A stretch of DNA of 64,000 nucleotides from Taklimakanibacter sp050246735 (GTDB taxonomy: Bacteria; Pseudomonadota; Alphaproteobacteria; Rhizobiales; Aestuariivirgaceae). The stretch spans positions 1-64,000 of the forward strand of contig JBFWVM010000024.1 of assembly GCA_050246735.1 (NCBI GenBank), in the 5' to 3' direction. The position numbers and the translations under genes were made by a program. The notes below the pieces were generated by a model that made no database searches, had not been told where the DNA came from, and saw only the letters and a list, made by a program, of their open reading frames with translations. Shown here piece by piece: positions 42,687 to 50,475 of the stretch (position 1 is the stretch's first letter; each line of letters opens with the position of its first letter).

Positions 42687-42965
42687 TCAAAGATACTTGG
42701 CGATGGCCTTGAACTCCTCGATGGACCTGCGCCGCTCGCGGGGCAGGGGGCCCACGGTTTCGTCCAGGCAATGCTCGAGGTGGTCCTCGATCAGGGTTTT
42801 CTTGGCCTGCTTGATGGCGCTTTCGACGGCGTGGAGCTGCTGGGCGAGCTCCAGGCAGGGGCGCGCGCCCTCCATCATCGCGACGATGCTGCGCAAATGG
42901 CCTTCGGCGCGCTTCAGCCGCCTGATGATGGCCGGATGGGACTGGTGGGGAGCTTCCTTCGGCAT
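42687..42965 (-). CDS. CsoR/RcnR-family metal-sensing repressor
   Basis: A 92-residue all-helical repressor of the DUF156 family. It keeps Cys37, His62 and Cys66, with spacings of 25 and 4 residues, which equals the C-H-C metal site of CsoR (and of the nickel sensor InrS), while RcnR uses His at the last position. His7 and His10 in the N-terminal tail could add ligands. It should release the operator when metal binds. Sitting directly before an RcnA-type exporter implies Ni/Co sensing, although the residue pattern is closer to the copper sensor. Confidence 0.88.
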   Translation of the reverse strand: MPKEAPHQSHPAIIRRLKRAEGHLRSIVAMMEGARPCLELAQQLHAVESAIKQAKKTLIEDHLEHCLDETVGPLPRERRRSIEEFKAIAKYL

Positions 42966-42979
42966 CCCTCCAACCTATC

Positions 42980-43127
42980 CTCCCCCATAGGATCCTGCAA
43001 GCGGCCATGGCGGCTCGCGGGTGGTGCAAAACGGCGGCGGCGACCCCATATGGAGCGGGCAGCGCGAGAACTGCCCCCGGTCCGCGCTGCAGCCTGGTGG
43101 CCCCGCCGGCACGGCCGGCGGGGCTTT
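42980..43127 (+). ncRNA. Candidate structured RNA ending in a terminator hairpin
   Basis: The interval upstream of the repressor gene contains nested inverted repeats: GGGCAG/CTGCCC and GCAGCGCG/CGCGCTGC at about 43050-43090. A perfect ten-base hairpin (43100-43109 with 43115-43124) is followed by TTTCGTT. On the + strand this is a typical RNA end, yet no + strand gene precedes it. I recognise no known RNA family. A divergent leader or small RNA is possible. Confidence 0.35.
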
Positions 43128-43130
43128 CGT

Positions 43131-43364
43131 TCAGTACGGGCAGGGACCGGCCTGGCGCAAGGCGAGCAGGATGCGGCCGACCTCGGCGAGGTCGCAGTCC
43201 TGGGAATCGACGAAGGTGCGCAGCGCCTCCTCGGCTTTCCCGGTATCGGCGCCGCGCGCCGCGGCCGAGGCGATGATCTCCCTCTGGCGGGCAACATGCG
43301 CTTCGGCCTGTTCGGCGTGCCTTACGGCCCTTTCGAGCGCCGCGAGCAATTCGACGCGGGTCAT
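43131..43364 (-). CDS. Small helical protein of unknown function
   Basis: A 77-residue protein with heptad-like helices (AALERAVRHAEQAEAHVARQRE). It ends just before the hairpin at 43100-43124. No domain is recognised; the ribosome site is weak. Confidence 0.6.
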   Translation of the reverse strand: MTRVELLAALERAVRHAEQAEAHVARQREIIASAAARGADTGKAEEALRTFVDSQDCDLAEVGRILLALRQAGPCPY

Positions 43365-43612
43365 GGCGCAAGGCTAGCGCGATCCCGGGCCGGCACATTA
43401 ACAAAGGACAGGTTGAAGCGGCTTTTCCCCAAGCCCGTTGCAAAGAAATCCCCCGGCGCCGGCATCAAGGGGAGACGACGGCCGCCGAGGGCAGGTTCCA
43501 GGGAGGAAAGATGAAGGACCTACAACGATCCTTCAACGCGGCGCGCCGGCGGAAGTTCCGCTTCCAGGAACCGGAACAAGGTTCCGCACGACAGCGTACG
43601 CCCAAAGCGGGA

Positions 43613-43810
43613 CTATCGCCGCGTCGCCTTGTAGCCTCTGGCCATTTCCTCGGTCTCGGCCAGGAGCCGGCGGGACGTCCCGATCCGGACCCGGGCGGTT
43701 TCCTGCAGGCCGTGGATGGCCTGGCGCAGGCCACGCGCCGTCGCCAGATAGTCGTCCAGGCGGCATGCCAGATCGGCGATATGACGCTCGGTGTCTTCCT
43801 TCACGGACAT
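43613..43810 (-). CDS. Small helical protein of unknown function
   Basis: A 65-residue coiled-coil-like protein. The ATG at 43810 has GGAG seven bases upstream and was preferred to a start 33 bases further out. Function unknown. Confidence 0.55.
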   Translation of the reverse strand: MSVKEDTERHIADLACRLDDYLATARGLRQAIHGLQETARVRIGTSRRLLAETEEMARGYKATRR

Positions 43811-43967
43811 TTTGCGCTCCACGGCTCGGGGGCGGGAGCACATATGAACTCTCAGCCGTCAGCGCCCGTCTGCTGAAAAGCACGTGCCGACGATCGGGAG
43901 GAACGCCGGGCGGGAGGAAACGTTCCGGCCGTCTGAAAATAATTCACCGCGGAGGCGACGGGACGGC

Positions 43968-44111
43968 TCAGCGCGTCCAGGCGGTGCTCATGGCTATGCC
44001 GATGGCGATGCCCACGCCGATGCCGAGGCCGATATCGTCCATGGCCACGCCGATGCCGACACCGGCGGCGGTGCCCATCGCCATCGCCAGGGCGAGCCTG
44101 CCGTTGTTCAT
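43968..44111 (-). CDS. Short glycine-zipper membrane protein
   Basis: A 47-residue protein that is almost entirely Gly/Ala/Ile/Met with GxxxG spacing (MGTAAGVGIGVAMDD then GLGIGVGIAIGIAM). It can span or insert in the membrane. AAAGG precedes the ATG. Function unknown. Confidence 0.5.
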   Translation of the reverse strand: MNNGRLALAMAMGTAAGVGIGVAMDDIGLGIGVGIAIGIAMSTAWTR

Positions 44112-44485
44112 CTCGCGGGTGCCTTTCGAAGGGCCGGGGGCGCCTTTGCCAGCGGGCAATGGCGGTGCCCCAATGCCTCGAGTTCCGGAAAGTTCCACCA
44201 GGAGTGGCCCGCCGCGTGGTGACGCACTGCGGCGGGCCGGAGGCATGCCTCTGTCCTTTCGGGACAGCGAGACGGACATGGTCAGAAAGCCGGGCGGCCG
44301 AAATCGTTCCCGCGGCCGCGGGCAGACTGTCCGGGGAAATTGGCATGGCCCCTCCATCGTCATGCCGGCGAAAGCGGCACCCCCTGGACAAGAGCCGGCG
44401 TCCCCGCATGGCGATGCCCGGCATCCGCACGCGGCGACTGAACTTCGCGACCCACGGCCGGTTCGAGGCCAAGGCAGAGCAGGAT
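44112..44485. other. Interval without a convincing gene
   Basis: Between the glycine-zipper gene and the HEALH protein no frame has both a ribosome site and a plausible protein. An ATG at 44408 in frame with the next gene could extend it by 26 codons. Confidence 0.5.
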
Positions 44486-44743
44486 ATGAACCCCATGCGG
44501 CGCAGGAAGATCAGGATCGTCGCGCGCAAGCTGAAGCGCCAGCGCGCCCTGGGCCGGGTCTTCCTGGACGCGGGCGTCATCGAGATCGACGAGCGCCAGA
44601 AGCCGCGGGAATGGCTCTCGACGCTGGTGCACGAGGCCCTGCACGTGGCCTTCCCCGACATGGAGGAACGCCCGGTGGCCGCCGCGGAGAAAAGGATCGC
44701 CGAGATTCTGTGGCAGGCCGGCGTGCGGCGCATCCATCAATAG
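44486..44743 (+). CDS. Small HExxH-motif protein (possible metallopeptidase)
   Basis: An 85-residue protein with HEALH (in STLVHEALHVAFPD), the zinc-binding motif of many metallopeptidases, and a third candidate ligand in the following helix (EKRIAEILW). Very short for an enzyme, so it may be a minimal protease-like domain related to phage or SprT-like proteins. The start is uncertain (44408 or 44486). Confidence 0.62.
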   Translation: MNPMRRRKIRIVARKLKRQRALGRVFLDAGVIEIDERQKPREWLSTLVHEALHVAFPDMEERPVAAAEKRIAEILWQAGVRRIHQ

Positions 44744-44772
44744 GCACCTGCGCCGGAGCCGCGCGAATCAGC

Positions 44773-45174
44773 CTATCTGGGTCTTGCCGGACGCTTGCCC
44801 TTGGCGGCGAAGAGCCGGGTCAGGCCGACGGCGAGGCGCTGCATGATGTTGGTCGGCACATGATAGGCGGTCACCACCCCGTCCCTGGTCTCGAGGCTGA
44901 GGATGGGATGGGGGTATTTCTTGGCGCCGCCGACGCTGAGCGTCTTCACGTCGGCGATCTCGCTGGCGAAATCCGTGGTCTCGCCGGCCTTGCGCAGCCT
45001 CTCGTGAGCTTCCCTCGTCCGCGCGGTCAGGATCCTGATCAGGTGCCCGCTCAGCGGCAGGGGCAGGCTGAGGGTGACGAGGCCCGAATCGGCCGTGTCG
45101 AAGGTGACGGAGATCGATTTTCCGTCGGGGCCGACCCGGCTCTCGCCGATTCCATCGGGTTCAAATGCGGTCAT
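44773..45174 (-). CDS. Protein of unknown function
   Basis: A 133-residue protein, beta-rich in the middle (SISVTFDTADSGLVTLSLPL), with a helical C-terminus. Start chosen at the ATG at 45174. No named domain. Confidence 0.65.
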   Translation of the reverse strand: MTAFEPDGIGESRVGPDGKSISVTFDTADSGLVTLSLPLPLSGHLIRILTARTREAHERLRKAGETTDFASEIADVKTLSVGGAKKYPHPILSLETRDGVVTAYHVPTNIMQRLAVGLTRLFAAKGKRPARPR

Positions 45175-45235
45175 GGACGACCCGTAGCGCGGCTGCCCGC
45201 GCCCGGTCAATCCTCGCCTTGCGCAAGGGCGCGCC

Positions 45236-45505
45236 TCAGAGGCTCGCCCGCCGGCCGGGCTTCGCCAGATAGGGGCACGGAGCGACGTTGCCCTCGTCCT
45301 CGAGCGACGTCTCGAAGGTCGAGAACGGCGTCCAGTACAGGCAATAGGTATTGCCGATATTGTCGCGCTCGCGCGTGTAGTTCACGCCCAGCGTCGTCGA
45401 ATAGAGATAGGCTCCGATACCCAGCACCGCCACGAGGCAGCAGATCACGAGATGTGTGAACATCTTCGAGCGTTCGCGCGTCGTATCGAACAGCATGGTC
45501 GTCAT
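45236..45505 (-). CDS. Single-pass membrane protein of unknown function
   Basis: An 89-residue protein with one membrane segment (THLVICCLVAVLGIGAYLY) and a periplasmic part with two Cys and conserved-looking YWTPFSTFET. The start at 45505 follows a weak ribosome site. Confidence 0.6.
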   Translation of the reverse strand: MTTMLFDTTRERSKMFTHLVICCLVAVLGIGAYLYSTTLGVNYTRERDNIGNTYCLYWTPFSTFETSLEDEGNVAPCPYLAKPGRRASL

Positions 45506-45771
45506 GTGGAATGTCCGTCCTCGGTCAAAATCCCGTAGAGACCGCTCAGCAAAGCCAGGCGCCCGGATGGCCGGGTGAATGCTCGAGGGCCGCCGCCGCT
45601 TTGCCAGATCGGGCCTCAATCCAATTGGCTTGCCCCTGGAACGCTACGATAACAATTCCACGGCGCAATTCCAGTCTCTTCGATCCTCGCCGCGCAAAAT
45701 TTTGTGAGAGCGATGCTCCGAAATGGTTCAACCCGCAATGGCGGGCCTCGACGGATGGGCAGCGTCGCGCG

Positions 45772-46494
45772 CTAGAAGCCGAGCCAGTTCACGATGCGGT
45801 TGCCGAGCGACATGTCCTTCTTCGTCATGGTGATGACCTTGTCGTCGGACTTCGCCGGCTCGGTCTTGACCTCTTCGGCCGTCTTCCCGGCCTTGGCCGT
45901 CCGGCTCTTCGTGCGCCCGGCCTTCGCGATCTTCGACCTGGCCTTCTTCGCCTTGCTCTTCTTGACCGCCTTGGCCTTGCCGCGCTTGGCCTTGGTCAGC
46001 TTCTTCTTCGTCTTCTTTTCAGGCTTGGCGGCCGCCGGCTTCGTCTTCCCGGGCTCCGAGGCCTCCCCGGAGGAAGGTTCGAGATCGACCATCTCCTCCT
46101 TCGCAGGCGGCGCCCCGGCGGCATCCTTCGGCGCGGCCTTCGCCGCGGCCGCGTCCTTCTTCTCGCCCGACGCTTTCGGCATGGCGATCGGATTCGCCGT
46201 CCTGGTCGTCCGCGGCGCGAACCAGGGTATGTCGGCCGGCCCGCGATCGACGGTGGTCGTCTTGCCGGTATCGACGATCAGGGGAGACTGTTCCACCGGT
46301 CGTGGCTCCTGCGTCCCGCCGGGGCAGCGATAGACGGTGGTCGTCGTTTTTCCGGCCGCCGACGGGCTCAGGCACTGGCTCAGGCCCGGCGCCGCGCCGG
46401 CGAAGAGCCCGAGCGCCAGCACCATCCAGAACGCCGGCCTGGACCGAATCGGGCTTTCCCGTCTCGTGGAAGTCGCGGCTTTCGCCAAAGTCAT
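45772..46494 (-). CDS. Exported protein with histone H1-like lysine/alanine-rich region
   Basis: A 240-residue protein. A signal-type hydrophobic segment covers about residues 22-40 and ends near LSQC. Residues about 100-215 are dominated by Lys, Ala and Pro (runs such as KKLTKAKRGKAKAVKKSKAKK), like the tail of histone H1. The last 20 residues are a separate conserved-looking end (IVNWLGF). Such tails bind polyanions; for an exported protein this may be DNA or cell-surface polymers. The upstream region (46500-46580) is AT-rich and holds its promoter. Confidence 0.7.
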   Translation of the reverse strand: MTLAKAATSTRRESPIRSRPAFWMVLALGLFAGAAPGLSQCLSPSAAGKTTTTVYRCPGGTQEPRPVEQSPLIVDTGKTTTVDRGPADIPWFAPRTTRTANPIAMPKASGEKKDAAAAKAAPKDAAGAPPAKEEMVDLEPSSGEASEPGKTKPAAAKPEKKTKKKLTKAKRGKAKAVKKSKAKKARSKIAKAGRTKSRTAKAGKTAEEVKTEPAKSDDKVITMTKKDMSLGNRIVNWLGF

Positions 46495-46655
46495 GCGGTG
46501 TCTCGTCAGTGGGCAGATGAAAGTAACACTCTGCGGCGCGATAATAAACTTTAAATATTCATCAATATTATCAACGTCATCGTCATCCGGCTGTGGCGAA
46601 ATTTTGACACCCGGGCCGGCCCGCGGACCGACATCGTGCCCGGCGGCACGGTCGA

Positions 46656-46732
46656 TGGTGACCCCGGCACGATTTGAACGCGCAACCCTCAGATTCGAAG
46701 TCTGATGCTCTATCCAATTGAGCTACGGGGCC
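46656..46732 (-). tRNA. tRNA-Arg, anticodon TCG
   Basis: A complete cloverleaf with GGCCCCG paired to CGGGGTC, anticodon loop CTTCGAA (anticodon TCG) and a T-arm with GTTCAAATC. CCA is encoded. It sits between the lysine-rich protein and 46789-47109. Confidence 0.95.
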
Positions 46733-46788
46733 CCGCCCCGTGGTCTAGTCCGACTCATGGCGCCCCGCAACGACCTTGCGCGCCTCTC

Positions 46789-47109
46789 TCAGGACTCCTT
46801 GCGGCGGTCCGAGAAGTGATCGAGCGCCGCTTCATGCGCGCTGTCGTCGTAGAAGCGGCTGCTGTAGAAGACGGCGACCATCAATCCGACGCCCAGGGCG
46901 TAGGAGAACGTGACGCCGAGGATGAGGGCCATGACCCCGCCGGCACTCAGGCCGTCGAAGCCGCCGAAGACATAGGTTCCGATCACGGTCAGGAACGCGA
47001 GCAGCACGGTGCCGCCGATGATCTTGGGGATGCCGAATCGCGCTGCGCCGGCCGGGCCGGCGGGCGGGTGCCTGGCGGGGGGAGGGTCTTCGGGTTTCTG
47101 TGTCGCCAT
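46789..47109 (-). CDS. Small membrane protein with two membrane segments
   Basis: A 106-residue protein. A Pro-rich N-terminus is followed by two membrane helices (GGTVLLAFLTVIGTYVFG and ALILGVTFSYALGVGLMV) and a charged tail. Start at the ATG at 47109. Function unknown. Confidence 0.65.
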   Translation of the reverse strand: MATQKPEDPPPARHPPAGPAGAARFGIPKIIGGTVLLAFLTVIGTYVFGGFDGLSAGGVMALILGVTFSYALGVGLMVAVFYSSRFYDDSAHEAALDHFSDRRKES

Positions 47110-47208
47110 GGAAGTCTGCGCCTTCTGTCGATCGTCTGGTTTACAGATGCGTAATGTGCGCGGCGCAATCAAGGAGGCGCGACATTCGCTCGCAGCACGG
47201 AGGCTTTG

Positions 47209-47400
47209 TCAGACCTGTCCCCGGCGCGGGCGCTTCGGCGTCTTCACGGCTTTCTGCGGCGCTCCCCTTTCGGCCGCCTCGCGGGCGGCGCGCAGCCGGG
47301 CCGTCTTCTCGTCCCGCTTTTTCTTCTCGGCGGCGATGATGGCCATCGCCGCCTCATGCGTCGCCTTTATCCTGGCCTCGCTGACCGAACGGGAAGGCAT
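47209..47400 (-). CDS. Small basic protein of unknown function
   Basis: A 63-residue Lys/Arg/Ala-rich helical protein (EKKKRDEKTARLRAAREAA). It follows the 42-codon gene 47404-47532 by three bases, so both are co-transcribed. Confidence 0.65.
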   Translation of the reverse strand: MPSRSVSEARIKATHEAAMAIIAAEKKKRDEKTARLRAAREAAERGAPQKAVKTPKRPRRGQV

Positions 47401-47403
47401 GCG

Positions 47404-47532
47404 CTAGCCGAACAGAACCCAGGCCGCGAGCATGCCGAGCGCGGCTCCCGCGGTTCCGAAGCCCAGCACGTATTTCATCGCCGGCACCCTGACCGACTGG
47501 CGCGCTTGCGCGGCTTTCAGATCGCGTTTCAT
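47404..47532 (-). CDS. 42-residue single-pass membrane protein
   Basis: A short frame with a charged start (MKRDLKAAQARQ) and one membrane helix (GFGTAGAALGMLAAWVLFG). It is read three bases ahead of the next small gene. Typical of short membrane proteins that annotation tools skip. Confidence 0.55.
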   Translation of the reverse strand: MKRDLKAAQARQSVRVPAMKYVLGFGTAGAALGMLAAWVLFG

Positions 47533-47693
47533 CTGCAGGAAACACGCGCGGCGGCCAAAAGTTCCAGCCGCCGGCGTGGGTTAGGCCGCATGCACCGCGC
47601 ATTAACCCAAATTCAAAATATGCGGGGATAGGATTGCCTTGGAATGTCCGGGAACCCGCGGGCCTTCCTGGTGAGTGAGTTTGGGAGTTGCTG

Positions 47694-48530
47694 ATGGTGG
47701 AATTCCTGCGCAGCCTGTTCGGCGCCAAAGAGGCGTCCGCCCCTGAGCCCGTGGTGAGCGCGGCAGCAGCCGCGGCGGCCGCCGCCGCGACGGCCGAGAC
47801 GCCGTCCCCCGTGGCTGGCCCACCCCCGCCCGCATCCGATTACGTCGAATGCGCCGGCCGCCGCTTTTTCGAGATCCTCGAGACCTATCAGAACCGCGCG
47901 CGGCCCCTGCATGACCAGGTGACTTGGGACAAGGAGGAGGAAGCGCGGCTGCGCGACAGGCGGATAGAAGCCTACCAGCTGCGCAACGGCACCGACTACA
48001 GGCCGCATGACGTGTTCCATCTGTGGCCCTATCAGGCGGTGGATCCGGCGCATGTGATCAGGCAGGCGACTCTCAAGACAGGCATGCCGAAGACGCTGCC
48101 GGAATATTCGCAGATCATGAACGTCAACGTCGTGTCCGAGCGCGTGATGAAGGCGATCGCTTCGCTCGAAGACGGGCGCCATGCGTTCTATCCCCTCGAG
48201 ATCCTCGAGCCGGAAGGCGGCGTGTCGCATCGCCATCACTTCATGCAGTTCCTCGAGCATACCGATTGCACGGTTCCCAGGCTCGGCGGCTTCCGCAAGG
48301 GCGTGCGTCAGGACAATTCGACCTACTGGGTGCGCATGTCGGACGAGGACAAGGTCTGGCTCGACGCCGAGCGCGTGGGGACGCGCCATCTCTTCCATGA
48401 CAAGCGGGCCAAATCCGGCTGCTTCATCTCCGGCGAGCTCGCGGCCAAGCTCGGCGATTTCCTGCCGCGCGGCTATTACCTGGCCGAGTCCGGCATGGTC
48501 CGCAGGAAAGCCGGGCCCGAGCAGGCCTGA
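47694..48530 (+). CDS. Cytosolic protein of unknown function, Imm11-like candidate
   Basis: A 278-residue protein. An Ala/Pro-rich low-complexity stretch (about 20-50) is followed by a compact domain with an MNVNVVSERV motif and FYPLEI, faintly like the Imm11 immunity family of contact-dependent toxin systems. No toxin gene is adjacent. The ATG at 47694 with GGGAG six bases upstream was chosen. The family link is tentative. Confidence 0.6.
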   Translation: MVEFLRSLFGAKEASAPEPVVSAAAAAAAAAATAETPSPVAGPPPPASDYVECAGRRFFEILETYQNRARPLHDQVTWDKEEEARLRDRRIEAYQLRNGTDYRPHDVFHLWPYQAVDPAHVIRQATLKTGMPKTLPEYSQIMNVNVVSERVMKAIASLEDGRHAFYPLEILEPEGGVSHRHHFMQFLEHTDCTVPRLGGFRKGVRQDNSTYWVRMSDEDKVWLDAERVGTRHLFHDKRAKSGCFISGELAAKLGDFLPRGYYLAESGMVRRKAGPEQA

Positions 48531-48551
48531 GGGCGGCGGACCCCATGGGAA

Positions 48552-48574
48552 ACGGGCCGGCTGGGCCGGCCCGT
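48552..48574. terminator. Strong hairpin after 47694-48530, without T-run
   Basis: A ten-base perfect stem (ACGGGCCGGC with its complement) with a three-base loop, 21 bases after the stop codon. It lacks a T-run, so it may act as an mRNA stabiliser or as a weak terminator. Confidence 0.4.
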
Positions 48575-48881
48575 CGCCGCGTGGCCTTCGGCTGAGGGCG
48601 CGTTGAGAACCGAAAGATCACGCCGGCCTCGAAAGCTCGTTCCCATGCGCGGGGTTCCGCGCAGGCATCGCTTTAGCATGCAAGCCGGACGAAATCAGGG
48701 CGCAGCGGCCGATTTCCCGATTTCAGGCGGCGGTGTTGCAGGCAAGCTACAGATGGTCCGCGGAATGGGACCATGGCGAAACGAATCCGGGCCGGCGGCG
48801 AAAACCAGGTCCGCGATCTTCAGGAAGGATTGAGATGCAGGTCCGTCCGAACCGACGCTCCGGGCGAGCCCGTTCAGCCCC
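48575..48881. other. Interval without a gene
   Basis: Only weak frames without domains are present between the hairpin and the porin remnant. It probably represents decayed upstream sequence of the lost fourth porin copy. Confidence 0.5.
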
Positions 48882-49127
48882 GGCACGCTGGGCGGCTCCG
48901 CGCATTACTACAATACCGACTGGCCGCAGGGCAAAGACGAGGACGGATTCGCGATCACCGGCGACGTCGACTATCTGGTCTGGGACCAGGCCTGTCGATC
49001 TTCGGCGGCGCGCGGTATGCCCACCGGGAAGCCGAAGAGGACGACGATGAGAGCGTCGGGATCGAGGACTTCCAGGTGTTCGCCGGCATCAGGTTCTGCT
49101 TCGGGCATGACGGCACCGATCGAGCGC
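48882..49127 (+). pseudogene. Remnant of a fourth tandem outer-membrane protein gene
   Basis: The sequence matches the 3' half of the three following genes, from the TLGGSAHYYNTDW region on. The first half is missing. A deletion of about 123 bases joins two copies of GACGGCTTCG (41 codons lost in frame). Further on, one G is missing in the GACCAGGGCCTG stretch, which shifts the frame. No intact reading frame remains. Confidence 0.85.
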
Positions 49128-49195
49128 GGCGGCGCAGCGGTGCATGCCCTATGCAACTATCAGTTGAAATATCCCGGAACCACGTGATGCGACTA

Positions 49196-49265
49196 TTTTG
49201 CCATAGTGGCTGAAAATTTTGCCGATGCGGGAAACTCCGGTTCCAGCCGCGACGCCCTTTTGCTA
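49196..49265 (+). promoter_or_regulatory. Conserved leader region of outer-membrane protein gene 1
   Basis: Three copies of TTTTGC (TTTTGCCA 49196, TTTTGCCG 49217, TTTTGCTA 49258) spaced 21 and 41 bases, upstream of the GTG start. The block is repeated with the same spacing before the other two genes. Confidence 0.6.
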
Positions 49266-49303
49266 TGACTGCTCGCGAGGGCAATCAGTGTGGGGATTCC
49301 GCT

Positions 49304-50251
49304 GTGAACAACAAGATGAAACTGCTCGCCGGCGCCGCCGGCATGGCGCTTCTGCTGGCCGCGGGGGCCGGCGCCTCGCAGGCGGCCGACTATGTCGATC
49401 CGGGCTGCACGCTGTCCGGCTCGGTCATGGCCGGCTACATGTACAATTGGCAGAGTTCGGATTTCGACTTCGGCGACGGCAGCGAGGACTTCGACGGCAA
49501 GGACGTCGACTGGAACACGCCCTTCGGCGAAGGCGCCGGTCTCGTCACCTGCGGCGGCTTCAACGCCCAGGCCGATGTTGCCTATTACGCCCATTCTGCC
49601 GACCTCGATTTCGAGGACGTCGATCTCGACCAGACCAACACCCATATCGGCGGCGCCCTGTTCTACCGCGATCCGTCCTCCTGGGCGGGCGGTGTCAGCG
49701 CGTCGTGGATCGGCCAGGACATCGATGCGAAGGATATCGACGTGTTCCGGGTCGGCCTGTTCGGCGAGTTCTACCTGAACGACGCCTTCACGCTGGGCGG
49801 TTCCGCGCACTACTACAATACCGACTGGCCGCAGGGCAAAGACGAGGACGGCTTTGAATTGGCTGCCTGGGGCAAGTTCTATGCGACCCCGGATCTCGCC
49901 TTCACGCTGCGCGGCGATGTGCTCTTCGGCGACATAGACACCGATAGCCTGGGCGATGAGGGCGACATCGACGGCTTCGCGATCACCGGCGACGTCGAAT
50001 ATCTGGTCTGGGACCAGGGCCTGTCGATCTTCGGCGGGGCGCGCTATGCCGACCGGGAAGCCGAAGAGGACGACGATAATGACAGCGTCGAGATCGAGGA
50101 CTTCCAGGTGTTCGCCGGCATCAAGTTCTACTTCGGCTATGACGGCACGCTGATCGAGCGCCAGCGCACCGGCACTGTCGACAACACCAGCGTCTTCCAC
50201 GAGAAGCTGCCCGATTTCTTCGTGTCGGCGGCTGCGAGTGGCCCGAACTGA
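49304..50251 (+). CDS. Acidic outer-membrane protein (porin-like), tandem copy 1
   Basis: A 315-residue exported protein. The signal peptide ends ASQAA-DYVDPGC (about residue 26). The mature part alternates aromatic and polar residues in strand-like blocks (GSVMAGYMYNWQSS and DVFRVGLFGEFYL), which points to a beta-barrel. It is extremely acidic, with Asp-rich loops (DFDFGDGSEDFDG, EEDDDNDSVEIED). The end, after FGYDGTLIERQRTG, is a non-barrel tail. The GTG start is used here and in both paralogues. It is very closely similar to copies 2 and 3. Role as porin or calcium-binding surface protein is inferred. Confidence 0.85.
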   Translation: MNNKMKLLAGAAGMALLLAAGAGASQAADYVDPGCTLSGSVMAGYMYNWQSSDFDFGDGSEDFDGKDVDWNTPFGEGAGLVTCGGFNAQADVAYYAHSADLDFEDVDLDQTNTHIGGALFYRDPSSWAGGVSASWIGQDIDAKDIDVFRVGLFGEFYLNDAFTLGGSAHYYNTDWPQGKDEDGFELAAWGKFYATPDLAFTLRGDVLFGDIDTDSLGDEGDIDGFAITGDVEYLVWDQGLSIFGGARYADREAEEDDDNDSVEIEDFQVFAGIKFYFGYDGTLIERQRTGTVDNTSVFHEKLPDFFVSAAASGPN

Positions 50252-50276
50252 GCCTGACGGAAAACGGAACGGACGG

Positions 50277-50309
50277 GGCCTCGCCGGCATCGGCGGGGCC
50301 TCTTGTTTT
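50277..50309 (+). terminator. Rho-independent terminator of copy 1
   Basis: GGCCTCGCCG, loop GCAT, CGGCGGGGCC, then TCTTGTTTT. Confidence 0.85.
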
Positions 50310-50369
50310 CTGCTGCCGCGCTTGCGCCCGTGTCGAGGCCCGTAGGCGGCGCATGCCGGTATGTGGCCA

Positions 50370-50439
50370 TTTTGCCATAGTGGCTGGAAATTTTGCCGTC
50401 GCAGGAAACTTCGGTTCCAGCCGCGACGCCCTTTTGCTA
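50370..50439 (+). promoter_or_regulatory. Conserved leader region of outer-membrane protein gene 2
   Basis: TTTTGC elements at 50370, 50391 and 50432 with the same 21/41 spacing as before copy 1. Confidence 0.6.
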
Positions 50440-50475
50440 TGACTGCGCGAGGGCAATCAGCGTGGGGATTCTGCT

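Noticed and set aside
46656..46732. tRNA-Arg as the attachment site of the prophage
   Set aside because: No repeated 3' tRNA segment was seen at the other end of the phage genes and several resident-type genes lie between.
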